Source of the DNA: Streptomyces tendae
GTDB lineage: Bacteria; Actinomycetota; Actinomycetes; Streptomycetales; Streptomycetaceae
NCBI RefSeq assembly: GCF_008632955.1
Contig: NZ_CP043959.1
Coordinates: 2,852,001-2,916,000, forward strand
Length of the DNA stretch: 64,000 bases
Direction: 5' to 3'
Both the position numbers and the translations under genes were made by a program. Shown piece after piece: positions 36,577 to 44,473 of the stretch (the stretch's first letter is position 1; each line of letters opens with the position of its first letter). The notes beneath the pieces were generated by a model, which worked only from the letters and a program-made list of their open reading frames with translations, made no database searches and was not told the origin of the DNA.

Positions 36577-38783
36577 CACCCCGGCCGTCGGAGGAGGCGC
36601 GGGAGGCGCTGCGCGCGGCGCGGGCGCGGGCGCCGGAGGGGGAGACCTCGCAGGACGAGTCGCGGGGCGGGGTGCGGGACGGGTCGTCGGCGGGGGAGGA
36701 GCCCTCGCCGGTCCGGGAGGCATCCCCGGCGCCTCACGCCCCGCGTCCGTCCGACGCGGCCCGGGAGGCCCTGCACCGCGCGCTGCGGGCACGGCGGGGT
36801 GCCTCTGCCGAGCCGCCACCGGAGCCGCGACCCGGGCCGGAGTCCGGCGCCGAGGCCGCCGCGGAGGTGGCCGACGAGCCCCGGCCGGCCTCGGACGCGG
36901 TGGCCGGAGGGCCGACGGGTGACGTGCCCCCGTACGCGGACACGACGGTCACGGAGGACACGGAGGATACGGAGGTCACGGCGACCGGAGGCCCGTCTCC
37001 CGCCGAGGACGGGACAACCGACGAAGCGCGCCCGAACCCGGTCGAGACCCCCGCCCCCGGCCCGGAGGACGGCGCCGGCTCCGCCCAGCAGACGGAGGCC
37101 GCCACCCCCGCCACCGGCGACGGCGCGGAGCCGTCGGCCCACCGCCCCGGTGACATCGCGCGGGAGGCGCTGCGTGCCGCACGCGAGGAAGCCGCGCGGG
37201 CCCGCGCCCGCGAACAGGTGGACGAGGCCATGCGCACCCGACGGGCGCCGGCACCCGCGCCCAGGGTGCCACGCACCACGCGGGGCGACCGTGCCGCCGA
37301 CCGCCGCGCGCGGGAGATCCGGGAGACCCTCGCCGACGCCTTCCGCATGCCCGACACGGCGGACGACCCGGCCCCGGACGCACCGGGCGACGTTCCGGGT
37401 CGCAGGCCGGATACCGAGCCGCCCGCCCGCGAGCACCCCGCGTCCGGGACCGCGCGAGGCGCACGGTTCACCGGCGAACCGGCGGCGGCGTCCCCCGTCG
37501 CCCCGTCCTCCATGGCCGCCCCCGCGCGGGACGGCGACCTGCGCCGTACCTTCCCGCCGTTCCCGCCCCGCTCCTCGGACGGCGCCGGGCGGTTCGCCGA
37601 GACCTGGTGGGGCAGGGCGTGGGTGACCGCCCTGGAGGACGGCGCGCTGGACCCCGCCCGGCTCGCCCGCGGACGCGGCTACGCCGAACAGGGACACGTC
37701 GACGCTATCACCGTCACGCCCGGACTGGTCCTCGCGTACGTCCGGGGCAGCCGCGCCCGGCCCTACCGGGTGCAGGTGCGGCTGCGGACGTTCGACGACG
37801 CCGACTGGGAGCGGTTCCTGGACGCCGCCGCCGAACGCCCCGGCCACATCGCGGCGCTGCTGGACAAGGAGATGCCGCAGTCCCTCGCCGACTGCGGGGT
37901 CCCGCTGCTGCCCGGCCCCGGCGACCTCGCCCCGCGGTGCAGCTGTCCCGACTCCGGGCACCCGTGCAAGCACGCGGCGGCCCTCTGCTACCAGACCGCG
38001 CGGCTGCTCGACGCGGACCCGTTCGTGCTGCTCCTGCTGCGGGGGCGGAGCGAGCGCCAGGTGATCGACGCGCTGTCCCGGCTCAGCGCGGCCCGCGCCG
38101 CCCGTGCCGTCCAGGGGAAGGAACCGGAGCCGCTGCCCGGCATACGGGCCACCGACGCCCTGGCCCGGCGCGGCCCCGAACTCCCGCCGCCACCAGCGCC
38201 GTTGCCCCCGCCGCCGCACCCGGAGCAGCCGCCCGTCTACCCGGCATCGCCCGGCGGGCCCGACCCGTTCGCGCTGGACCAGCTCGCCACCGACGCCGCC
38301 GCCCGCGCGCACGCCCTGCTCACCACCGGCCGTGACCCGGTCGGCCCGCTCACCCTGTGGCACGACGCGGTGCGACTGGCCGCCGCCCGCCCCGGCTCCG
38401 GACTGACCGCGGGCACCCGCGCGCTGTACTCCTCCCTCGCCCGGGCCGCCGGCCGCGCCCCCGGCGACCTGGCGCGCGCGGTGGCCGCCTGGCGCCAGGG
38501 AGGCCCGACCGGGCTGGCCGTGCTGGAGGAGCCCTGGGACCCCCCGGCCGGCCGCTTCGACCGCGCCCGCCCCCTGCTGCTCGCCGCCGACCTTCCCGCC
38601 TTCCGGCCCTGGCGCAACCGCCTCACCCACCCGCGCGGCCATGTCCAGCTCCGCCTGGGCCGCGACCACCTCTGGTACGCGTACGAGTCGGAACCGGACC
38701 AGGACGACTGGTGGCCGCGGGGCACCCCCGACCCGGACCCGGTCGGCGCCCTGACCGGCCTCGACGCCCTCGGCGACCCGTGA
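36573..38783 (+). CDS. SWIM zinc-finger protein, partner of the SNF2 helicase
   Basis: A 736-residue protein. Residues 1-300 are low-complexity Pro/Glu/Ala-rich sequence with repeated DAAREAL-like helical stretches. A SWIM finger (RCSCPDSGHPCKHAAALCY) lies around residues 450-475. The C-terminal region is conserved without a named domain (FAETWWGRAWVTALEDGALDPARL precedes the finger). SWIM domains bind DNA or protein. Overlap with the helicase stop indicates coupled expression. Probably a targeting subunit. Confidence 0.92.
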   Translation: MTPRPSEEAREALRAARARAPEGETSQDESRGGVRDGSSAGEEPSPVREASPAPHAPRPSDAAREALHRALRARRGASAEPPPEPRPGPESGAEAAAEVADEPRPASDAVAGGPTGDVPPYADTTVTEDTEDTEVTATGGPSPAEDGTTDEARPNPVETPAPGPEDGAGSAQQTEAATPATGDGAEPSAHRPGDIAREALRAAREEAARARAREQVDEAMRTRRAPAPAPRVPRTTRGDRAADRRAREIRETLADAFRMPDTADDPAPDAPGDVPGRRPDTEPPAREHPASGTARGARFTGEPAAASPVAPSSMAAPARDGDLRRTFPPFPPRSSDGAGRFAETWWGRAWVTALEDGALDPARLARGRGYAEQGHVDAITVTPGLVLAYVRGSRARPYRVQVRLRTFDDADWERFLDAAAERPGHIAALLDKEMPQSLADCGVPLLPGPGDLAPRCSCPDSGHPCKHAAALCYQTARLLDADPFVLLLLRGRSERQVIDALSRLSAARAARAVQGKEPEPLPGIRATDALARRGPELPPPPAPLPPPPHPEQPPVYPASPGGPDPFALDQLATDAAARAHALLTTGRDPVGPLTLWHDAVRLAAARPGSGLTAGTRALYSSLARAAGRAPGDLARAVAAWRQGGPTGLAVLEEPWDPPAGRFDRARPLLLAADLPAFRPWRNRLTHPRGHVQLRLGRDHLWYAYESEPDQDDWWPRGTPDPDPVGALTGLDALGDP

Positions 38784-38834
38784 GGAGGGGTCCCGGCCGT
38801 CCCCGCTCTCGAGTCCCCGTCCTCTGACGGGCTT

Positions 38835-39200
38835 CTAACCGTCCCCGCTCCCCGACGCGGTCGGCACCGGCACGTCGACCTGCCGCAGCTCCGCCAGCAG
38901 CTCGCTCTGCCCGGCCAGGAGTTCGGTGAGGATCCGGCGGGCGGCGCGGAGCAGTTCGGCGACATCGCCGCCCGCGAGGGCGTAGGTCACGGTGGAGCCC
39001 TCCCGTACCGAGACGACGATGCCGGACCTGCGCAGCACGGCCAACTGCTGGGACAGGCTGGACGGTTCGATGTCGATGTCGGCGAGCAGGTCCCGCACCG
39101 GCACGGGCCCGTGCTGCAACAGCTCCAGGACCCGGATGCGCACCGGGTGCCCCAGCATCCGGAAGAACTCTGCCTTGGCCTGGTAGAGGGGGACTTGCAT
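38835..39200 (-). CDS. ArsR-family winged-helix regulator
   Basis: A 121-residue protein with a compact ArsR/SmtB fold (AKAEFFRMLGHPVRIRVLELL, then SSLSQQLAVLRRSGIVVSVREG). No CVC or CxC metal motif, so metal sensing is unlikely. Start ATG at 39200. In many Streptomyces close homologues stand beside a SulP-type transporter (from memory); none is present here, so its target gene may be missing. Confidence 0.87.
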   Translation of the reverse strand: MQVPLYQAKAEFFRMLGHPVRIRVLELLQHGPVPVRDLLADIDIEPSSLSQQLAVLRRSGIVVSVREGSTVTYALAGGDVAELLRAARRILTELLAGQSELLAELRQVDVPVPTASGSGDG

Positions 39201-39243
39201 GGGTGCGCGCTCCCTGCCGCGTCGGGAATGTTCTCCAGGGCGC

Positions 39244-39268
39244 GGCGGCGCCCGGCGTGGGCGCCGCC
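39244..39268. other. Strong hairpin in the ArsR upstream region
   Basis: Perfect 10-bp stem GGCGGCGCCC / GGGCGCCGCC with a 5-nt loop, 44 bp upstream of the ArsR start. Could be an attenuator in the ArsR leader or a terminator of something deleted; undecided. Confidence 0.4.
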
Positions 39269-39314
39269 GCACGATGTGCCGTCCTTCGCCGCCGATCCTT
39301 CTGGCTCGGCGTGA

Positions 39315-39382
39315 CGCGCGCCCATGGCTTGGGGCCATGTTCATGTGGCGACTTGAAGAATTCTTCACATCATGGGCGCGCG
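39315..39382. promoter_or_regulatory. Nested inverted repeats, probable ArsR operator region
   Basis: A perfect 14-bp palindrome TGAAGAATTCTTCA (39354-39367) lies inside a 12-bp inverted repeat CGCGCGCCCATG / CATGGGCGCGCG (39315-39326 and 39371-39382). The AT-rich core is unusual for this genome and resembles ArsR-type operators. Confidence 0.5.
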
Positions 39383-39403
39383 TCGGCCGGGGTCCGGGGC
39401 GGT

Positions 39404-39778
39404 TCACACTTCCAGTTGTTCCTCGATCCGCTTGAGCTGGTGGCGGGCCATCGCCAGGTTCGAACGGGACTTGTCCAGCACGAGGTACAGGAACAGGCCG
39501 TTGCCGCTGCGGCCGGTGACCAGCCGGATCAGGTGGTACTGGGACTCCAGCGTGATGAGGATGTCCTCGATCTGTCCGGTGAGGCCCAGCAGCTCCATCG
39601 TGCGCACCTTGGCGCGGATCACATCCGTGTTGCCGGCCGCCGCGACGGTGAGGTCCAGGTCCTTCCCCCCGCCCAGCGTTCCCAGCGCCATGCCGCTCGA
39701 GTAGTCGACGACGGCCGCTCCCAGGGCTCCTTCGACGACGGTCATGATGTCCTTCAGCGACACTTCCACAGTTGCCAC
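39404..39778 (-). CDS. Roadblock/LC7 domain protein
   Basis: A 124-residue roadblock/LC7 fold protein (KDIMTVVEGALGAAVVDYSSG, YHLIRLVTGRSGNGLFLYLV). In Streptomyces such proteins occur in conservons as regulators of small Ras-like GTPases, together with CvnA, CvnC and CvnD. Here none of those partners is adjacent, so this is an orphan. Start GTG 39778, behind GGGAGA. Confidence 0.88.
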   Translation of the reverse strand: MATVEVSLKDIMTVVEGALGAAVVDYSSGMALGTLGGGKDLDLTVAAAGNTDVIRAKVRTMELLGLTGQIEDILITLESQYHLIRLVTGRSGNGLFLYLVLDKSRSNLAMARHQLKRIEEQLEV

Positions 39779-39988
39779 GGGCGTCTCCCTCTCCAGTCGT
39801 TGTGTGCTCGCGGCGGCCTCCACGGGGCAGCCCACCCGCCCCTGGCCGCGCTGGAACCGTAGGCGCGCGACACCGGCCCGAGGGCACGGGTTTTCGGGGA
39901 TGTCCCCGGATGATCGAATGCGTGCGCCAGGGAACTGCCGTGTGGGCGAAGTGAGGTCGAAGGACTCCGAACGCCTGCACGGGAACCG

Positions 39989-40648
39989 TCAGTTGACCAC
40001 CGGCTCCGCGGTGACCACGAGATTGGACCGGTAGCCGCCCCGCTCGGGCTCGAACGGCGGGGCGCAGGTGATGAGCGTGAGCACCGGGGGCCCGCCGCGG
40101 CGGAAGGCGGACGGCGGCAGCTCGTCCTTCGGAACGGTGACGCGCGACACGACGCGGTACGTCACCGGCCCGTCCCCCGCCCGCCGTACCTCGACGGTGT
40201 CCCCGGGCCGTACGTCCCTCAGTACGGCGAACTCGCCCAGGTCACCCGTGTCACTGTCCAGGTGCCCCACCAGCACGGCCGATCCCTGGGAGCTGCCGGG
40301 CGCGGGACCGTAGCGGTACCAGCCGGCCACGGCGGGGTCGCCCGGCACGGTCATGTCGCCCTGCGCAGTCACGCCCACGAGGTCGACGCGGGCGTCGAGA
40401 CCGGCACCGGGCACCAGGATCCGCTCGGGTGCGGCCTCCCGGGGCCGGTCGGCCACAGGCGGCGGGGGCGCGGCGGACGCACCAGCCGTGGCCGCCGGAG
40501 CCGACGGCGCGGCGCCGAAGTCGGCCACGGGGGCAGCCGGTTCCCGCGCCTGCGTCAGCAGCAGGAAGCCGAGCACGAACGCCGTGACGACCGCCAGGGC
40601 GGCGGCCGTCACGGCCGATCGGGTGCGCCGGCGCGAGGTGTCAGCCAC
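39989..40648 (-). CDS. Class F sortase
   Basis: A 219-residue protein: an N-terminal TM anchor (TAAALAVVTAFVLGFLLL), a Pro/Ala linker and a sortase barrel with catalytic His (VLVGHLDSDTGD), Cys (LTLITCAPP) and Arg (GGYRSNLVV) all present. Class F sortases are actinobacterial and attach surface proteins or trim them. GTG 40648 overlaps the end of the upstream DUF4397 gene by 8 bp, indicating coupling. The obvious candidate substrate (DUF4397 protein) lacks an LPXTG motif. Confidence 0.92.
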   Translation of the reverse strand: MADTSRRRTRSAVTAAALAVVTAFVLGFLLLTQAREPAAPVADFGAAPSAPAATAGASAAPPPPVADRPREAAPERILVPGAGLDARVDLVGVTAQGDMTVPGDPAVAGWYRYGPAPGSSQGSAVLVGHLDSDTGDLGEFAVLRDVRPGDTVEVRRAGDGPVTYRVVSRVTVPKDELPPSAFRRGGPPVLTLITCAPPFEPERGGYRSNLVVTAEPVVN

Positions 40649-41477
40649 GCCGGCCCCCGAAGCGGCGAGCCGCCAGCACACCGGCCACGGCGACGACTCC
40701 GCCGACGGCGGCCCAGGCCGGGGTCCACTCCGTGGAGTTGGCGGAGACGGCGGCGCCGTCGCCGCCCGCGTGCACGGCCTTCGGCATCGACTCCATGCCG
40801 GCGAACTTCTGCGTGGCGAGAGCCAGGTTGCCGTCCTCGGCGCTGCCCCAGGCGTAGACGACGGTGCTGCTGCCCTCCTCCAGGTTGAGGTCGGCCGGGC
40901 CGAGGGCCACGGTGTCCGTACCGGCGAGGACCACGTCGGCGTTGACCGTGCCCGCGTCGACCACCGCGGTGTCCTCGTCGGGGTTCGTCAGACCGGTGAA
41001 GACGGGCTGACCGCCGGCCCGGACGTCCACGGCGGGGGCGGCGGCGACATGGCGGACGGTCAGGCGCGCCTTGCCCGCGTCGACCTTGGACACGTCGTCG
41101 GCGAACGTGGTCAGCTGGGGCTTGCCGTCGGCCGTGAGGTGGGCGGCGATCGTGGCGGTGTCGCCCTCGGCCACCTTGACCTCCTTCTCCAGGGCCGGCG
41201 TGCCGTCGGGGCCCTGGCCCGCCTCGAAGATCTGGATGTCGTAGGTGCCGGCGTCGAGGGACTGCGGCTCGGTCACCGTGCCGGGCTTGAAATCACTGAG
41301 CAGCTCGTCGCCGTTCGCGTAGACGTCGACCGTCATCCCGGGGATGCCGTGCATGACGGACACGTTCGCGGTGTCCTGGGCGGCGGAGGACGCGGCCATG
41401 GCGGGTGCGCCGACACCGAGCGCGAGGGCGCAGGCGCCGGCCGAGGCGGTGAGGGCAACGGGGATACGGGAGCGCAT
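40641..41477 (-). CDS. Secreted DUF4397 domain protein, C-terminally anchored
   Basis: A 278-residue protein: signal peptide (MRSRIPVALTASAGACALAL...), two DUF4397 repeats (VSVMHGIPGMTVDVYANGDELL and LTVRHVAAAPAVDVRAGGQPVF), and a C-terminal TM helix (AWAAVGGVVAVAGVLAARRF) with a basic tail. That layout is that of a cell-wall-sorted protein, but no LPXTG precedes the helix (it reads ANSTEWTPAW). Coupled to the sortase gene. Start 41477 is used; an ATG at 41486 is an alternative. Confidence 0.88.
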   Translation of the reverse strand: MRSRIPVALTASAGACALALGVGAPAMAASSAAQDTANVSVMHGIPGMTVDVYANGDELLSDFKPGTVTEPQSLDAGTYDIQIFEAGQGPDGTPALEKEVKVAEGDTATIAAHLTADGKPQLTTFADDVSKVDAGKARLTVRHVAAAPAVDVRAGGQPVFTGLTNPDEDTAVVDAGTVNADVVLAGTDTVALGPADLNLEEGSSTVVYAWGSAEDGNLALATQKFAGMESMPKAVHAGGDGAAVSANSTEWTPAWAAVGGVVAVAGVLAARRFGGRRG

Positions 41478-41545
41478 GGGGATCATCCCTTTCGAAGGAG
41501 TCGCCGCCGGCTGCGGGACTGACCCCAGTGTCGGAACACAGAACC

Positions 41546-41582
41546 GACGCAGACAACATGCGTCGTTTGTGCGTCGTACAGT
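41546..41582. promoter_or_regulatory. Operator with 11-bp direct repeats, divergent promoter
   Basis: Two back-to-back 11-bp direct repeats TGCGTCGTTTG / TGCGTCGTACA (41559-41580) overlap the -10 TACAGT (41577-41582) of the MerR gene, and an inverted copy GACGCA lies at 41546-41551. CarH/LitR B12-type repressors bind 11-bp direct repeats, which fits the encoded regulator. Confidence 0.6.
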
Positions 41583-41588
41583 GGTCGT

Positions 41589-42588
41589 ATGAGCGAGCGC
41601 ACGGAGAACGCCGGGCCCGGGGCCGGCGAGGACGTACCGCAGGGCGGGCTGACCACGGGCGAGGTGGCGAGGCGCCTCGGGGTGGCACCCACCACGGTCC
41701 GCACCTGGGACAGCCGCTACGGCCTCGGCCCCGACCTGCACACCGGCGGCCGGCACCGGAGGTGGGCCCCGGCGGACGTGGCGCGGCTGGAGCGGATGTG
41801 CGCGCTGACCGCGACGGGCCTGGCGCCCGCCGAGGCCGCGCGCCTGGCCCGCACCGAGGAGCCGTCCGCCGCGGCCCGGCCCGCCCGGCGCGGCCGCCGC
41901 CCGCCCGCCGCGCGCCCGCCCGCGCCCGGGCCGGCAGCGGCCTGAGCCTCGGCGACGCGCGCCAGGAGTGCAAGGGGATCGCCCGCGCGGCCCTGCGCCT
42001 CGACGCGACCGCGCTGGAGCGGTTGCTGCTCGACGCGATGCGCGAGCACGGCCTGGTCGCCGCCTGGACCGAGGTGATCGTGCCGACCCTGCAGGCCGTC
42101 GGCCGCAAGTGGGAGAGCTCGGGGGAGAGGTACGTCGAGGTCGAGCACTTCCTGTCCTGGCACGTCTCCGGCGCGCTCCGCCGCAGCACACCGGACTCGG
42201 TCCCCGACCGCCCCGGCGCCACCACGGTGCTCGCCTGCGTGCCGGGGAGAACCACACCCTCGCCCTGGAGGTGCTGGCCGCCGCGCTGACCGAACGGGGC
42301 GTCCCGGTGCGGATGTTCGGCGGCGCCCTGCCGGTGGAGTCGCTCATCGCGGCCGTGCGCAGGACCGGCCCGGCCGCCGTCGCCCTGTGGGCCCAGTCCC
42401 GCGCCACGGCGAGCCGCCCGCTGGCCCAGCACGTCGCCGCCATGGAGTGGGGCGTGCGCGGCGCCCGCCGGAGCCCCTACGTCCTCACCCTCGGCCCCGG
42501 CTGGTCGGGCCGCCCGGTCCCCGGCACGGCCCGCGCCACGGGCCTGGCCGAGGCGGTGACGACCCTGGAGACCCTGGCACCCCGCTGA
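41589..42588 (+). pseudogene. MerR/CarH-LitR-like B12-binding regulator, two frameshifts
   Basis: Three frames joined give one regulator of about 330 residues. Frame 1 (41589-41945): MerR HTH LTTGEVARRLGVAPTTVRTW and GRHRRWAPADVARLE. Frame 2 (about 41945-42245): B12-binding helical domain with VGRKWESSGERYVEVEHFLSW. Frame 3 (about 42245-42588): ENHTLALEVLAAALTERGVPV and GAALPVESL-like Rossmann part. One base is missing upstream of 41945 and one G near 42243-42249. CarH-like proteins are light sensors using adenosylcobalamin. The Trp-x10-Glu-His spacing here is one longer than in CarH. Confidence 0.8.
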
Positions 42589-42610
42589 CCCACACCAGCC
42601 CCCCGGCCTG

Positions 42611-42730
42611 CGGCCTGCCTTGCGCCGTCTCCAGGACAACGGCCTGATCGAGCGCCGAACCCACCGGGACGGCCCGACGCGCGTCGACCACCACCTCATC
42701 CCCTCGGCCGCAGCGTCCTCTCCCCGTCGA
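42611..42730 (+). pseudogene. Fragment of an HxlR-type winged helix
   Basis: A stretch translating to LRRLQDNGLIERRTHRDGP and TRVDHHLIP resembles the recognition helix and wing of HxlR regulators (LRRLE..GLV.R). No start codon, N-terminal half or continuation is present. A decayed fragment; moderate to low certainty. Confidence 0.4.
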
Positions 42731-43121
42731 CACGATCGGCGCCCGGGCCTTCGGACACGGCGACGAAGATCTGACCGCCCCGGAAGACGCCTGCACGTCC
42801 GCCGTGCGGTCCCGGCGCGCGTGAGCTCCTTGGCGTAGCCGCACCGGAGGGGCGCTCGCGGCGGGCGTGGATCGTGCGGAGTTCGTGAACGTGTCATGCG
42901 GATGCATGGCCGCTCCTGTGGCGCAACGAGCGGGACGGCGGTTCGAACGTGTGTTTTTCGGTCGTATCGGGAGGCCCGGGATGAAGCGTGCGCCGGAGAA
43001 GTCTCCGCTCCATCCATTAGGGTTCCGGCAGTACCGGACGTGGCGTGGCGTGGGGGGCGGTCGACCGTCGGTGATTCCCCCGGCCACGTGACATTGCGTG
43101 AGACGTGAGAGGGTCTGACGG
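42731..43121. other. Non-coding stretch upstream of the PcaL-like gene
   Basis: No credible open frame on either strand. It is somewhat less GC-rich in parts (GTGTGTTTTTCGG at 42948-42960) than the genes around it. The start of the PcaL-like gene has no strong ribosome site. Confidence 0.45.
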
Positions 43122-44414
43122 GTGAGCGAGACAGCACCGAACACCCTGCAATACCGCTTCGACGGACCAGAAGACGCTCCGGTTCTGATCCTGGGGCCCT
43201 CGCTGGGCACCACCTGGCACATGTGGGACCGCCAGATTCCCGAGCTGACGAAGCAGTGGCGGGTGTTCCGGTTCGACCTCCCGGGGCACGGCGGCGCCCC
43301 CGCCCACCCCGCGGCCTCGGTCACCGACCTCGCGACCCGGCTGCTCGCCACCCTCGAAGGTCTCGGCGTGCAGCGCTTCGGGTACGCCGGCTGCGCCCTC
43401 GGCGGTGCCGTCGGTATCGAGCTGGCCCTGCGCCACCCCGAGCGGCTCGCGTCCCTCGCGCTGATCGCCGCCTCGCCCCGCTTCGGCACCGCGGACGAGT
43501 TCCGGCAGCGCGGGGTGATCGTGCGGACCAACGGCCTGGACCCCATCGCCCGTTCGGCGCCCGAACGCTGGTTCACCGGCGGGTTCGCCGCCGCCCAGCC
43601 CGCGATCACCGAGTGGGCCGTGCAGATGGTCCGCACCACCGACCCCGGCTGCTACATCGCCGCCTGCGAGGCGCTCGCCTCCTTCGACGTCCGGGCGGGC
43701 CTCGGCAGCGTCGGCGTTCCGACCCTGGTGCTGGTGGGCTCCGAGGACCAGGTCACCGGCCCCGCCGAGGCCCGCACCCTGGTCGCCGGCATCCCGGACG
43801 CCCGGCTCGCCGTCGTACCCGGCGCCTCCCACCTGGTGCCGGTGGAGCAGCCCGCCGCCGTCACCGACCTGCTGGTCCGGCACTTCTCCACCGCCTGGCA
43901 GCCCCTTCCCGACAACGCGACCGGCCACGTCGTCATGCCCGCCGCCGTGCCCCGCCCGCCCGTCCCGGCCGTCGCCCCCGCGCAGCCCGCCCCCGTCGCC
44001 GAGATCGCCCCGGCCGCCCCCCGCAGGCGCAGGGCGCACCCGTACGACACCGGCATCAAGGTGCGCCGCGAGGTGCTGGGCGACGCGCACGTCGACCGGA
44101 TCCTGGAGCAGACCGACGCCTTCTCCGAGGACTTCCAGGAGCTGGTCACCCGGTACGCCTGGGGCGAGGTCTGGGACCGCCCGGGACTCGACCGCCGCAC
44201 CCGCAGCTGCGTCACGCTGACCGCCCTGGTCGCGGGCGGGCACCTCGACGAACTCGCCGTGCACACCCGCGCCGCGCTGCGCAACGGGCTCACCCCGGCC
44301 GAGATCAAGGAGGTGCTGCTGCAGGCGGCCGTCTACTGCGGCGTCCCCGCGGCCAGCGGCGCCTTCCGGGTGGCCCAGCAGGTCGTGCGCGAGGAGACCA
44401 CGCCGCCGGAGTGA
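43122..44414 (+). CDS. PcaL-like fusion: alpha/beta hydrolase plus carboxymuconolactone decarboxylase domain
   Basis: A 430-residue fusion. Residues 1-260 are an alpha/beta hydrolase like 3-oxoadipate enol-lactonase (PcaD); residues about 305-425 are a carboxymuconolactone decarboxylase (PcaC/AhpD fold: WGEVWDRPGLDRRTRSCVTL, QAAVYCGVPAASGAF). The fused form is known as PcaL in Streptomyces and degrades protocatechuate via beta-ketoadipate. However, the nucleophile elbow reads G90-C91-A92-L93-G94: the usual Ser is Ala. The acid (SEDQV) and His (GASHLV) remain. No other pca genes are adjacent. Confidence 0.85.
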   Translation: MSETAPNTLQYRFDGPEDAPVLILGPSLGTTWHMWDRQIPELTKQWRVFRFDLPGHGGAPAHPAASVTDLATRLLATLEGLGVQRFGYAGCALGGAVGIELALRHPERLASLALIAASPRFGTADEFRQRGVIVRTNGLDPIARSAPERWFTGGFAAAQPAITEWAVQMVRTTDPGCYIAACEALASFDVRAGLGSVGVPTLVLVGSEDQVTGPAEARTLVAGIPDARLAVVPGASHLVPVEQPAAVTDLLVRHFSTAWQPLPDNATGHVVMPAAVPRPPVPAVAPAQPAPVAEIAPAAPRRRRAHPYDTGIKVRREVLGDAHVDRILEQTDAFSEDFQELVTRYAWGEVWDRPGLDRRTRSCVTLTALVAGGHLDELAVHTRAALRNGLTPAEIKEVLLQAAVYCGVPAASGAFRVAQQVVREETTPPE

Positions 44415-44473
44415 CGCGGCAGCGGGTCCGGTCCCCCGCGCGCCGCTCCGGGCACCGGATGCACGATGGAGCC

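Noticed and set aside
33595..38669. Long minus-strand frames opposite the SNF2 and SWIM genes
   Set aside because: Composition of shadow frames, no known motifs, and the plus-strand proteins are clearly real.
42944..42957. A LexA-like box, CGAAC-N4-GTTTT
   Set aside because: The right half deviates from GTTCG and no SOS gene follows; the next gene is the PcaL-like hydrolase more than 160 bp away.
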